From assembly GCF_910583865.1 (NCBI RefSeq), contig NZ_CAJTYX010000007.1, positions 23,318 to 87,317 on the forward strand: DNA of 64,000 nucleotides, read 5' to 3'. Position 1 is the first letter of the stretch; every line of letters begins with the position of its first letter. Source of the DNA: an uncultured Muribaculum sp. Lineage in GTDB: Bacteria; Bacteroidota; Bacteroidia; Bacteroidales; Muribaculaceae. The notes below the pieces were generated by a model. That model saw nothing but the letters and a program-made list of their open reading frames with translations. It had not been told where the DNA came from and searched no databases. A program made the position numbers and the translations under genes. Below are positions 33,665 through 42,562 of this stretch, piece by piece.

Positions 33665-34684
33665 ATGCGATACGTTACAATAAAAGATATAGCGGACGCG
33701 CTCGGCATTTCCAAGTCGAGCGTATCACGTGCTCTGGCGGGAGATATACGCAACGTCAGTCCGTCGACTATTGAACGCGTCCGCGCCAAGGCGCTGGAGA
33801 TGGGATATCGTCGTAATATGACGGCTGTGAATCTTCGCGCCAAGGCCAACAAGATCATAGGCATAATAGTGCCTGAGATAACCACGCCCTTTTCGATGGC
33901 TTTCGTCACGACGGTGCAAGAAGCAGTGCAGCCGCTCGGCTACAGGGTGCTGATCGCCGTTTCGAGCGAGGATCCTGCGCGCGAACGACAGAATCTCGAC
34001 ATGTTCGAGAACGGGCGTGTCGACGGGCTGCTGGTGTCGGTTACCCATAATCTGGCCAACCGCGACCATTTTGAGAATCTGGTCCGCTCCAATTTCCCTA
34101 TAGTGTTTTTCGACCGTACCATACGCGACCTTCAATGCTCGTCGGTCTGTTCCAACGACGGACTTATGTCGTTCTTCCTTGTAGAGCATCTCATACGCAG
34201 CGGTCGTCGGCGCATAGTGAACCTTGCCGGGCCGTCATACATAGAAAACTCGCGTGCGCGTTCGCAGGGATACCGCGAGGCGCTTGAGAAATTCCACATA
34301 CCTGTCGACCGCCGTCTTGTTGTGTCGACCGGTGGAGTGTCGGTTGAGGATGGCGCGTCTGCCGTGGAACGCTTGCTTGACGGAGGCATAGACTTCGATG
34401 CAATATACTGCTTTACCGAGACGCAGGCTCTCGGGGCAAAACGTACGCTTCAGGAACGTAATATCGTGATTCCGCAGGATGTGGCCATATGTACCATGTC
34501 CGGCACCGAGCTGTCGTCGTTCGTCTATCCGCAGATTACGGCAGTGGAGCAGAACGTGGTTGAGATGGCCCGCATTGCCGTGCGTCTGCTTTTGGAGAAG
34601 ATCGACATACCGAGCGCACCACAGCAGAACATCACGCTCCACTCGTCGCTGATTGTGCGCGGCTCTACCACTTCGGAAGAATAA
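33665..34684 (+). CDS. LacI-family transcriptional regulator of PUL 1
   Basis: A 339-residue regulator. Residues 4-24 (VTIKDIADALGISKSSVSRAL) are the LacI helix-turn-helix, followed by a hinge helix and a periplasmic-binding-protein-like sensor domain (KIIGIIVPEITTPFSMAFV, VDGLLVSVTHN, RRRIVNLAGPS, AICTMSGTELSSFVYPQITAVEQ). It is divergent from the PUL operon, with five operator-like sites between. Bacteroidetes PULs are more often controlled by hybrid two-component systems or sigma/anti-sigma pairs, so LacI control suggests sensing of a small cytoplasmic product. The next gene starts 21 nt after the stop. Confidence 0.92.
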   Translation: MRYVTIKDIADALGISKSSVSRALAGDIRNVSPSTIERVRAKALEMGYRRNMTAVNLRAKANKIIGIIVPEITTPFSMAFVTTVQEAVQPLGYRVLIAVSSEDPARERQNLDMFENGRVDGLLVSVTHNLANRDHFENLVRSNFPIVFFDRTIRDLQCSSVCSNDGLMSFFLVEHLIRSGRRRIVNLAGPSYIENSRARSQGYREALEKFHIPVDRRLVVSTGGVSVEDGASAVERLLDGGIDFDAIYCFTETQALGAKRTLQERNIVIPQDVAICTMSGTELSSFVYPQITAVEQNVVEMARIAVRLLLEKIDIPSAPQQNITLHSSLIVRGSTTSEE

Positions 34685-34705
34685 TCATTGACAGAAATAA
34701 AGAAT

Positions 34706-36286
34706 ATGAGAACTTTATTAGCTACGATGCTTTCGGTGGCGGCAATGGGAGCATTCGCTGAAACCGTCGTCGAGGGAACAGTATCGACCCTCTCCGGCGA
34801 GCCTTTGCAGTCGGTAGCAGTGTCCGACGGGCATAATGTGGTGATGACCGATGCCGACGGGCGTTACCGGCTTTCATCACCGCTTGATCTCGGTTACGTG
34901 TTCGTGTCGTCGCCCGACGGTTTCGAACCTGCGGAGATGATAGCCAACCGTCCGAAGTTCTGGCAACAAGTGTCACCGGGGAAGGATGTCCGCGCGGATT
35001 TCCGGCTCAGGAAATTACCCGTCGACTCGTCGCTTGCCGTGATAGCAGTGGCCGATCTCCAGATTTCCAACCGTGCCGGTGACCGCGAGCGCCTGCGCGG
35101 ACTATATGTGCCGGATATGAACCGCGCCGTAGATTCGCTCCGGCAGCGCGGACTTAGTCCTATAGTCATCACGCTTGGCGACCAGACGTGCGACCACTAC
35201 TGGTATGACAACAATTATGGTTTGTCGGACTTCAACGCCGACTTCACTGTAGCCGCGCCCGTCTACCATACTATGGGCAACCACGACAACGACCCTTATT
35301 TCGAGGGCGATATTCCGGGTGCATCAACCTGGCACAAGGTGAACGGCCCGTCATATTATTCGTTCAACCGTGGAGGATGCCATTTCGTGGTGCTTGACAA
35401 TATACTTTACAGAAACGAGGGTGCTACGCCGGGCCATCACGGCAAACGCAACTATCGCACCGGTATTACATCCGAGCAGCTCGATTGGCTTGAGCGCGAC
35501 CTTGCCACGGTGTCCGACAAGTCGACTCCGCTGTTCCTTACCATGCATGGCATATTGCTCAGCTATCCGGTGGCCGACGGTGACACCGTGAAGAGCGTCT
35601 ATCGCATGACCGACGGCGGCTCGCGTCTTGATTCGCTGCTTGCACCGTTCAGCCGTGTCAACGTACTCTCCGGGCATGCACACAACAGCCATTTCCAGCA
35701 CACCCCCGACGGACGCATACGCGAATACAACTATCAGGCGGCATGCGGCACGTGGTGGCCTGCCAAAATCAAGCCGGCGCAGCCCAACTTCTGGATGGGG
35801 TGTGACGGTGCTCCCTGGGGGTATGCCATATGGGACTTCTCGACACCAGAACCTTTGCATACCTACAAGGGGTTTGCCATGAGTCCGGACTATCAGATGC
35901 GGATCTACGACCTTAATTGCATGGAAATCGGCGATACGACAATCACGAAAGAATATATGCCCGGCGCCCGGGCCAACCGCAACGTGATCCTGGCCAACGT
36001 GTGGGCCTATGAGCCCGGGTGCAAGGTGCGTATATTGGAGGATGGACGTGATCTTGAGGTGACACGTGTGAAAGCCCGCGATCCGCTCCACTTTATGCTA
36101 CGTGCCATACCGCTGACGGCTGCCGGGGTCAATGTCAATAAGGCGTTGATGCCCGAGAACACGGCCCACATGTTCCGTGCGCGTGCCTCTCGTCCCGATA
36201 CCCCGGTGACCGTCGAGTTTACCGACCTTAATGGGCGCACTTTCACCACTACGCTCTCTCGTCCGGCGCCCCCTTCAATCAAGTGA
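34706..36286 (+). CDS. Calcineurin-like metallophosphoesterase, secreted (paralog 2)
   Basis: A 526-residue protein starting at ATG 34706 with a Sec signal peptide (MRTLLATMLSVAAMGAFAE); unlike paralog 1 it has no lipobox, so it should be periplasmic or secreted. It has the same domain order: regulatory-like beta domain (VEGTVSTLSGEPLQSVAV), catalytic domain with D117-L-Q, LGDQTCDH, N192-H193-D194, MHGILL and GHAHNSHFQH, and the C-terminal domain. The two copies share long near-identical stretches such as PVYHTMGNHDNDP. It is co-transcribed with the LacI gene, so it falls in the same regulatory unit as PUL 1. Confidence 0.85.
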   Translation: MRTLLATMLSVAAMGAFAETVVEGTVSTLSGEPLQSVAVSDGHNVVMTDADGRYRLSSPLDLGYVFVSSPDGFEPAEMIANRPKFWQQVSPGKDVRADFRLRKLPVDSSLAVIAVADLQISNRAGDRERLRGLYVPDMNRAVDSLRQRGLSPIVITLGDQTCDHYWYDNNYGLSDFNADFTVAAPVYHTMGNHDNDPYFEGDIPGASTWHKVNGPSYYSFNRGGCHFVVLDNILYRNEGATPGHHGKRNYRTGITSEQLDWLERDLATVSDKSTPLFLTMHGILLSYPVADGDTVKSVYRMTDGGSRLDSLLAPFSRVNVLSGHAHNSHFQHTPDGRIREYNYQAACGTWWPAKIKPAQPNFWMGCDGAPWGYAIWDFSTPEPLHTYKGFAMSPDYQMRIYDLNCMEIGDTTITKEYMPGARANRNVILANVWAYEPGCKVRILEDGRDLEVTRVKARDPLHFMLRAIPLTAAGVNVNKALMPENTAHMFRARASRPDTPVTVEFTDLNGRTFTTTLSRPAPPSIK

Positions 36287-36323
36287 GATGTAGGAGTTGT
36301 GTATGGATACTGAACGTTTTCCT

Positions 36324-37433
36324 TTACCTTTTAGAGGGAGTGATGCCGTATTTCGACAGTATGTCGAGTATTGGTTGACGTATGGATTTCATCCAGTTTG
36401 CATACCCAAGGTCGGAGGGATGGAGTAGGTCCGTGCAGGAATAGCCGTCAGTGTCGGGTTCCGGATATATCATATAGATATTCGGATCGGTCTCCATTGC
36501 CTTGCGCACTACCTCTTCAGCGGTTTTCATCTTTTCGGTCTCGCTTTTTTCGATACGTGTATTGAAATTACGGGCGCCGATATGTATTGTCTGCTGGAAG
36601 ATGATGGGAGTGGAGGGGTGTTTCGTGCGTATGGTTTTTAAGAAATCGTCAAACCGCTCACGGATTTCTGCTGCCGAGGGATTGGAGAATGCATCGAACA
36701 CGAAGGCGTTGGCATCCGTGTCGGCGAGTACCCTGGCGTAGCTTTGTTGTAGCTTGGAGTTGCCGCCTACTCCGAGGGAGCATACGTCCAGCCCTGTGGC
36801 ACGTTGGAACTGCAATTGATATGGAATGCCGGCACGGCTCGTGCTCGTACCGTGGGTATAGCTTGAGCCCCAGAACACTATCTTATGCTTGAACGGATTG
36901 GGTGCGGCGGTGATCGTGGCTCCGGAATCGATTCCAACATATGCCTCGCGGATGATGCTGCGCAGGGGCAGGTAAAGCAGGCATTCCTTTTCTCCCGATG
37001 CCATGTTCTCGACAAGCGCTACAGGCTCGCCCTTTTCCGACGGGACTCCCGAGCCGGCATACAGCCACTTGCCGTCACGACGTATGTAGAGGTCGCATCC
37101 CGCTATGGCTATGTCGGTGGTGTTTGGCATTGCATTGCGGAACTCGTAATCGAAATTTGCATATATGTTGCGGCTGTCGGTGTTGAACACGAGTGCGAGT
37201 CCCGATGCCGTGACATTGAGGTTGCGACGCTGGAAGTCGGTGAACCCGCCATATCTCAGGGAATCGACACGCGCGTAACGATCGGTGGTGGGCATAAGTT
37301 TGCCGATCAGAGTCAGTTCGCTGCCGGGTATATACACAGTATTTTTGCCGCTCAGTGACGGCTGTGCCACGATTGCGCCTATGGCATATGGTACAAGCAG
37401 AAATGTGGCGAATAATTTCTTCCTTAATCTCAC
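36324..37433 (-). CDS. SGNH/GDSL hydrolase, secreted
   Basis: A 369-residue exported esterase (signal peptide ending near IVAQ). An N-terminal beta domain of ~170 residues (SGLALVFNTDSRNIYANFDYEF) precedes the SGNH domain: block I VFWGSSYTHG with S190 as nucleophile, a block II Gly in LGVGGNS, Asn in DAFSNP, and the catalytic Asp-His in TDLLHPSDLGY. This two-domain form is common in Bacteroidetes carbohydrate esterases. It probably removes acyl groups from a glycan. Convergent with the metallophosphoesterase gene; its promoter region (37434-37625) shows nothing certain. Confidence 0.8.
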   Translation of the reverse strand: MRLRKKLFATFLLVPYAIGAIVAQPSLSGKNTVYIPGSELTLIGKLMPTTDRYARVDSLRYGGFTDFQRRNLNVTASGLALVFNTDSRNIYANFDYEFRNAMPNTTDIAIAGCDLYIRRDGKWLYAGSGVPSEKGEPVALVENMASGEKECLLYLPLRSIIREAYVGIDSGATITAAPNPFKHKIVFWGSSYTHGTSTSRAGIPYQLQFQRATGLDVCSLGVGGNSKLQQSYARVLADTDANAFVFDAFSNPSAAEIRERFDDFLKTIRTKHPSTPIIFQQTIHIGARNFNTRIEKSETEKMKTAEEVVRKAMETDPNIYMIYPEPDTDGYSCTDLLHPSDLGYANWMKSIRQPILDILSKYGITPSKR

Positions 37434-37625
37434 TTCAATTGTTGCGTTTTTTGGTTGTGGTTAAGAATAGACGATTCGTCCATGTGACAAATCGCTCCCT
37501 ACAATCAAAGACGCATTGACTATGAAAATCTATAGTATGAAGCGGACGTGTCAGAATAGCCCTCAGGGGTGCCGCTATTTACACCGGTTTTTCTCCGCGA
37601 TGGTTGGAAGTACTTCCTGTCCGTA

Positions 37626-37662
37626 CACAAAAACGGCGGTATGCCGATTTTGACACACCGCC
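37626..37662 (-). terminator. Intrinsic terminator of GH109-like gene
   Basis: On the minus strand a 9-bp stem (GGCGGTGTG with CATACCGCC, one G-U) is followed by GTTTTTGTG, 59 nt after the stop codon at 37721. The GGCGGTGTG stem resembles the terminator at 54005. Confidence 0.65.
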
Positions 37663-37720
37663 TTATGGCAGTTTGGGTTATGGTTGCTTCCCATGGGATG
37701 CATGGGGAGTCAAAGTGCGG

Positions 37721-39160
37721 TCATTTCATGACGTCGCGGGCGGGATCGGCCATGGCATGGCGGTAGCCTTTGACGCGGTTCCAGGCGCCACGCGTGAAGT
37801 CGGGGACCTCGACGGGGGCGGAGCCGTTTTTGATGGAGATTTCAGACAGGGGTATGAGCGAGCACCATTCCGCCAGGTCGTAGACGTCCATGTCGAGGGG
37901 GAGGCCGTTGCGCAGGCAGTAGACGAGGCGGTAGTCCATTATATAGTCCATGCCGCCATGTCCGCCGACCTTGCGTGCGCGGTCGCCTACTTCACGTATG
38001 ATAGGATGGGTGTACTTCTTTTCGAGGGCCTTTTTCTGGGATGCCGAGACGAACTTGTGGGCGCTGAGGTTCTCGTGGTCGGGCACGTTGTCGCCTCCGG
38101 CAATCTGCTCCGGCTCGAAGGAGTAGCCCTGCACGGGATATTTGTTGGCGAATCCCTTGGTGCCGGTGAGCTGGTACATGCGCGAGTAGGGGCGTGGTGT
38201 GAGCACGTCGTGCTGAATGTGGAGGGTCTTGCCGTTGGCCGTGCGTATCATGGTCATCGTGTGGTCGCCGTTGAGGAACGTGTCGGGGCGCTCGCCGGTT
38301 GTGGCTTCGAGGTAGTCGGGTCCGTTGACGGCTTTGGTGTCCATCGACACGAGGGTTGTCATACGGTCGCCACGGTGCATGTCGAGCAGCTGGCATGCCG
38401 GACCTACGCCGTGGGTGGGGTAGACGTCGCCGCGATGGCCGATATTGTACTTCATGCGCCAGTCGTTATGGTAGTATGGCCAAAACTCCTTGAGATCATG
38501 GATATAGCTACCCTCCACGTGCAGCACCTCGCCGAACAGGCCTTGCTGGGCCATGTTGAGGGTGTTCATCTCGAAGAAGTCGTAGACGCAGTTCTCGAGC
38601 TGCATGCAGTGACGGCGTGTGCGTTCCGAAGTGTCGATGAGCTGCCATATCTCGTCGAGGTTCATGGCCGCAGGCACTTCGATGGCCACATGCTTGCCAT
38701 GCTCCATGGCATACACGCCCATGGGAGCATGTGTGCGCCAGTCGGTCACGACATATACGAGGTCGATGTCGGGGCGGTCGCACAGTTGCTTCCATGCCTC
38801 CGGCGAGCCTGAGTAGGCGGCTGCGTCGGGCAGCCCGGCGCGACGCAGTATCATCTGGGCTGAATCCACGCGGGACGGTTCGAGGTCGCAGAGTGCCACG
38901 ATCTTGGTGCCGGGGATATGGGTGAAGCGCTCCACGGCGTCGGGACCACGCATGCCGAGACCTATGAAGCCGACACGCACGGTGTCGAGCGGAGCTGCCG
39001 CGAACTCGAGCATGTCGGTCTGTCCGGCCGCACGTGCAGGCGTCTCGGTGACGATAGGCGCATATGTGTTGCGGGCCGGAGTGGAAGGCTCGTTGCCGAG
39101 GACAGAAACTGTCGGATATGCAAGAAGAGCCGACAGGAAGAGGATGATTTCTTTTTTCAT
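37721..39160 (-). CDS. GH109-like Gfo/Idh/MocA-fold glycosidase or oxidoreductase
   Basis: A 479-residue exported protein starting at the MKKEII methionine (39160), with a signal peptide; the longer frame from 39208 lacks one. NAD-binding motif VGFIGLGMRGPD, then HVAIEVPAAMNLDEIW and NIGHRGDVYPTHGVGPACQLLDMHRGDRM, both hallmarks of GH109 alpha-N-acetylgalactosaminidases, which use NAD in an oxidation-elimination mechanism. Other secreted Gfo/Idh/MocA proteins look similar, so the substrate is uncertain. It probably trims a GalNAc-type or related sugar in the periplasm. It lies upstream of the SGNH gene on the same strand but is separated from it by a terminator. Confidence 0.8.
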   Translation of the reverse strand: MKKEIILFLSALLAYPTVSVLGNEPSTPARNTYAPIVTETPARAAGQTDMLEFAAAPLDTVRVGFIGLGMRGPDAVERFTHIPGTKIVALCDLEPSRVDSAQMILRRAGLPDAAAYSGSPEAWKQLCDRPDIDLVYVVTDWRTHAPMGVYAMEHGKHVAIEVPAAMNLDEIWQLIDTSERTRRHCMQLENCVYDFFEMNTLNMAQQGLFGEVLHVEGSYIHDLKEFWPYYHNDWRMKYNIGHRGDVYPTHGVGPACQLLDMHRGDRMTTLVSMDTKAVNGPDYLEATTGERPDTFLNGDHTMTMIRTANGKTLHIQHDVLTPRPYSRMYQLTGTKGFANKYPVQGYSFEPEQIAGGDNVPDHENLSAHKFVSASQKKALEKKYTHPIIREVGDRARKVGGHGGMDYIMDYRLVYCLRNGLPLDMDVYDLAEWCSLIPLSEISIKNGSAPVEVPDFTRGAWNRVKGYRHAMADPARDVMK

Positions 39161-39318
39161 GATCGGTTTAGGGTTAAATCGTGGCACAAAATTATCGAAT
39201 GATTTCATTTAATGCAAATCCGCAGGAGTAAAAACTGTAGGAAATGCGTGAAAAGCGAAAGATGGCTATGTCGCAGCGTAATCTCCCGCTTTCGTTTTGT
39301 GCGATTGCTGTCGGTCTG

Positions 39319-40662
39319 TCAGAACGAGAATTGAGCCATTGCGCCGAACCTTTTTGCCCGGCGATGTTCGCCGCTGAAGTTACGGCGTTCGCCAAGATCG
39401 AACTCTGCGCCGACCTGCATGCGCGGTGTCAGGTTCCAGAACACGTTGACAGCTCCGAACAGGCCGTATTTATATTCATCGGGGCTTACGGCTTTCGCCG
39501 GGAGATAGCGCGTCTGGCTTGCTGACACAGACACGAACAGTTCAGGACGGAAATTGTACTGTACTCCAAAGCACCATCCGAATGACGCGGGAGAATAAAG
39601 ACGTCCCGGCGTGTCAGGATCGCCGATGAGGTCGTAGCTCCCTATCAGAAGGTCGCCACCGAGGCTCTGGTATCCATGTCCGTAGCATACGTTGGCATAG
39701 GTGGTGACTGCATAGGCCGGACGAGCCACTGAGCTGAGCATAACTCCCCATCCGACGGTGTTGTGGTTGCGGGCCTCGATCATGTCGCGGTAAGATAGAG
39801 TGCGCACTATGCCGGCGAGCCTCACATGCTGCCCCGGCGCCCACTGGTATTGTCCGAATGCGGCGAAGTCGGGCATCCATACGCTGACTTTCTCTGTCGA
39901 TTCGTTGTCGACAGCCAGTGAAGGTTCGGGTGTCTCCACCGAAACGGCCACTGTCCATCTCTCCTTGAATGTCGGCATATAGCGCACCAGCACCGATGTC
40001 GGTGAAATCTTGTTGTTAGGACCCTGCGCGTCGACTGTGGGCGGGAGTGCGGCAGGATCGCTGAATGTGGAGTTGGCATATCCGATGGTGAAGTCGTTGA
40101 TCACGGCATAAGCCTTCTTCAGATGGAAGTCGCGCGACTGGTAGCCGTTGAAGTTGGCTTCTATGTAGAGCTGGTAGTCGCCGAGCGACTTGTTGCGGCC
40201 GAGTACACGGAAAAACAGCGCTGTCCCTGCCGGTGTCGTGCCCAGGTGGCGCATGTCAGTAGGCGATGGATCCATCGGTATCAAGTATGGGGCGAATCCA
40301 GATGCCGGTATGGCGCCTCCCCAGTCGTAGTAACCGCGCATTCTCACGCATCCCCCAATTCCCATTGCAAGCTGCGCGTCCTTGCTCAGAAACAGAAAGT
40401 ATGGGGCGGCGGGGTCGGAAAAGTGGCGGAATTGGTCGTAGTAGAATGCCGAGATCTTGTTCCGTATGGAATCGACATAGGCTTGTGTGTGTATGTCGGC
40501 CGGATGTCCGTCGATATAGACGGTCTTGTGCGATTCTACAAGGGAGTCGATCTGTTGGTCGGCGAGCGGTTTGGTCTGCGCATGCGCGCACGTACCGTAT
40601 ATAGAGGCCATGGCTATGACTGCCGTTGTTATCAAGGCACGTATTGGATGTGACGGTTTCAT
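39319..40662 (-). CDS. DcaP-like outer-membrane porin
   Basis: A 447-residue protein starting at MKPSHPIR (40662), which begins the signal peptide (ending near AHAQ). A short helical stretch is followed by a beta-barrel pattern (DAQLAMGIGGCVRMRGYYDWGG, FFRVLGRNKSLGDYQLYIEANF, KAYAVINDFTIGYANSTFSDP) and a C-terminal Phe (FGAMAQFSF), as in DcaP-family trimeric porins. It should allow passive passage of small, often anionic, molecules. It is divergent from the DUF4886 gene. Confidence 0.75.
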   Translation of the reverse strand: MKPSHPIRALITTAVIAMASIYGTCAHAQTKPLADQQIDSLVESHKTVYIDGHPADIHTQAYVDSIRNKISAFYYDQFRHFSDPAAPYFLFLSKDAQLAMGIGGCVRMRGYYDWGGAIPASGFAPYLIPMDPSPTDMRHLGTTPAGTALFFRVLGRNKSLGDYQLYIEANFNGYQSRDFHLKKAYAVINDFTIGYANSTFSDPAALPPTVDAQGPNNKISPTSVLVRYMPTFKERWTVAVSVETPEPSLAVDNESTEKVSVWMPDFAAFGQYQWAPGQHVRLAGIVRTLSYRDMIEARNHNTVGWGVMLSSVARPAYAVTTYANVCYGHGYQSLGGDLLIGSYDLIGDPDTPGRLYSPASFGWCFGVQYNFRPELFVSVSASQTRYLPAKAVSPDEYKYGLFGAVNVFWNLTPRMQVGAEFDLGERRNFSGEHRRAKRFGAMAQFSF

Positions 40663-40853
40663 ATGTGTGAAAATAATTTGGAGAATGATAAATATATTTA
40701 TCAAACATCGGAATTTTCAGTTTTGTTTTTAGGGGGTGTTTCATGCCAGAAGTTAAATGCGATATTATCCCTCGCTTTCGCATACTTGGAGACGCTTGCG
40801 AGAATACGATGCTTTTAACGTTTCGTTTCGAAAAAATTTAGTAAAAATATTTT

Positions 40854-40881
40854 TCGAAATGTAAAATGATAATTATATTTG
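40854..40881 (+). promoter_or_regulatory. Promoter of DUF4886 gene / PUL 2
   Basis: TATATTTG at 40874-40881 is a perfect -7 box; a T-rich TTTTCG stretch about 18-19 nt upstream may serve as -33. The predicted leader is about 90 nt. The AT-rich 315-nt gap 40663-40977 shows no gene. Confidence 0.6.
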
Positions 40882-40977
40882 CAGCCGAAAGGGACTGTGC
40901 TGTGATGCAGGAAATGATGCCATGAAATGACGGCAATTCGTCCCGAAATTCCGTTAGTGACGCAATTAAGAACCTAA

Positions 40978-42459
40978 ATGATTAAAAATGAATTTGTTAA
41001 GGGGGGGGGGGGTAAAACTCCATGCGATTATATCCCCGCTTGTGAAGAGCGTCGGATATGGCGTGACTGTCTGAGGAACGTCCTTTATGGCGGTTTGTTC
41101 ATCGCCATGTCAATATGCGCTACATCATGTTCGACGTCGGATAATGACTCCGGATCGCCGGTGGAGCCTCCGGTAGAGATTCCTGATGAGCCGACCGGTC
41201 CTGTTGACTACAGTGCGCTTAAGGGCTTTGTCCGGGAAAGCGCCTCTGCCGCCGACTATTGCCGCAGTTTCAGTGCGGCCTCCGATCAATTCCGCCTTGT
41301 CTCCAAAGCCGGAAAGTCGGTCAGCGTGGATAAGGGCGGCGTGCCCTACCTGCTGCTTAATGCCGCCGGCGACATTCTTGTCGACGGCAAGAACTTTCGT
41401 GGCGACGAGACCCCTGTCATCAACCGGAATGTGGCGCCATCCGTGTCTGTCAGTGCCTCTGGCAACCTGCTCGTGGAGGGCAAGGACCTTGGCGTAAAAG
41501 CGGGCGACGTGCTTCGTTGCGTGATCAACGCCCGCAAACACATATATTTTTGCTTCTCGGATGGAACCATGACTCTTCCGAGCGAAGTTTTCGTGCCATA
41601 CAATCCCTCGCTTCCTGTCGATGTCGCAAAGCTCGACATACTATTTATCGGAAACAGCTTCACCGTAGACGCTACCGAGCATCTTCCCGGCATGCTTGCC
41701 GCCTCGGGCATAAACAATGTCAACATGACGCGCCTGTACCATGGGGGATACACGCTTCCTGAATATCATGCCAATTTCTCGAGTGAAGTGTGCGCACGCT
41801 ACGACTATGCCCCGGGCGCACAGTCGTGGGGCGGAAACGCTACTCTCGATGACAAGCCTTCCGACGCTCTTGCCGCCCGCGACTGGGATGTGATCGTCGT
41901 GCAGGAGCATACAGGCCGCAGCGAGGCCTGGTCGTGGCCCGGGGTACTCGGGCCTGCCGTGGAGGGATTGCGCGACAGGTTCTATGAGAGCCGTCCCGAC
42001 CACAGGCCGACGGTGGTCTACCTTATGTCGCAGACATACAGCACCGGCTCTGACGTGCTTATCCGGAATTTTGACAACAGCCGCGATAAGATGTTCGCCA
42101 CCACGACCGCTGTCGTTAAGCAGCTTATGGACGAGACCGGCATAGACATGGTGGTCTCCACGGGAGCCGTGCTTGAGAACCTGCGGACCTCACGGGTCAA
42201 CAATGACATGCAGCTCACCCGCGACAGCTATCATATGGATTTCGGGCTGAGCCGCTACGCCGCAGCCTGTGCCATTTTCGAGACGGTCATAACTCCCGCC
42301 ACAGGAAAGAAAATCGGTGACTGCCCGTACCGCTACTCCAAGTCGAGCACTGAATCGGGAAAATACTCCACTCCCGTCACCGACGATAACGCCCCGGTGG
42401 CGCAGCGTGCCGCCCACGAGGCCGTGAAACATCCGTTTGCAGTCACTTCAATCGACTGA
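40978..42459 (+). CDS. DUF4886 SGNH-type lipoprotein with poly-G tract in 5' coding region
   Basis: A 493-residue lipoprotein. The ATG at 40978 is followed by eight codons and a run of 12 G (41001-41012), then an N-region and lipobox CATSC (Cys51). The run lies between the only visible start codon and the signal peptide, so its length decides whether the protein is made. One extra G puts TAA directly after the run; one fewer leads to TGA about 25 codons on. The enzyme domain begins at LDILFIGNSFTVDATEHL (nucleophile S227), with VVVQEHTGRSEAW and SYHMDFGLSRYAAA, as in the DUF4886 SGNH family, probable carbohydrate esterases. The N-terminal ~170 residues look like a BACON/Ig-like module. First gene of PUL 2. 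Confidence 0.8.
   Translation: MIKNEFVKGGGGKTPCDYIPACEERRIWRDCLRNVLYGGLFIAMSICATSCSTSDNDSGSPVEPPVEIPDEPTGPVDYSALKGFVRESASAADYCRSFSAASDQFRLVSKAGKSVSVDKGGVPYLLLNAAGDILVDGKNFRGDETPVINRNVAPSVSVSASGNLLVEGKDLGVKAGDVLRCVINARKHIYFCFSDGTMTLPSEVFVPYNPSLPVDVAKLDILFIGNSFTVDATEHLPGMLAASGINNVNMTRLYHGGYTLPEYHANFSSEVCARYDYAPGAQSWGGNATLDDKPSDALAARDWDVIVVQEHTGRSEAWSWPGVLGPAVEGLRDRFYESRPDHRPTVVYLMSQTYSTGSDVLIRNFDNSRDKMFATTTAVVKQLMDETGIDMVVSTGAVLENLRTSRVNNDMQLTRDSYHMDFGLSRYAAACAIFETVITPATGKKIGDCPYRYSKSSTESGKYSTPVTDDNAPVAQRAAHEAVKHPFAVTSID
41001..41012 (+). repeat. Homopolymeric G12 tract (putative contingency locus)
   Basis: Twelve consecutive G in the 5' coding region of the DUF4886 gene. Long poly-G runs slip during replication and switch expression in other bacteria. 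The present length is in frame (ON). Confidence 0.9.
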
Positions 42460-42562
42460 CCTCCGCTCTATGCGCTTTCATGAGCGCCGGGCTTCTCATG
42501 CCTTCTCTCTAACCTTAAATATGTGAATACTGTAATTAATTATTAACTAACCCCAACATCTA

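Noticed and set aside
37721..39160. myo-Inositol dehydrogenase
   Set aside because: Although it would suit an inositol-phosphate model, the signal peptide, EVPAA and YPTHGVGP motifs fit GH109-like exported proteins better.
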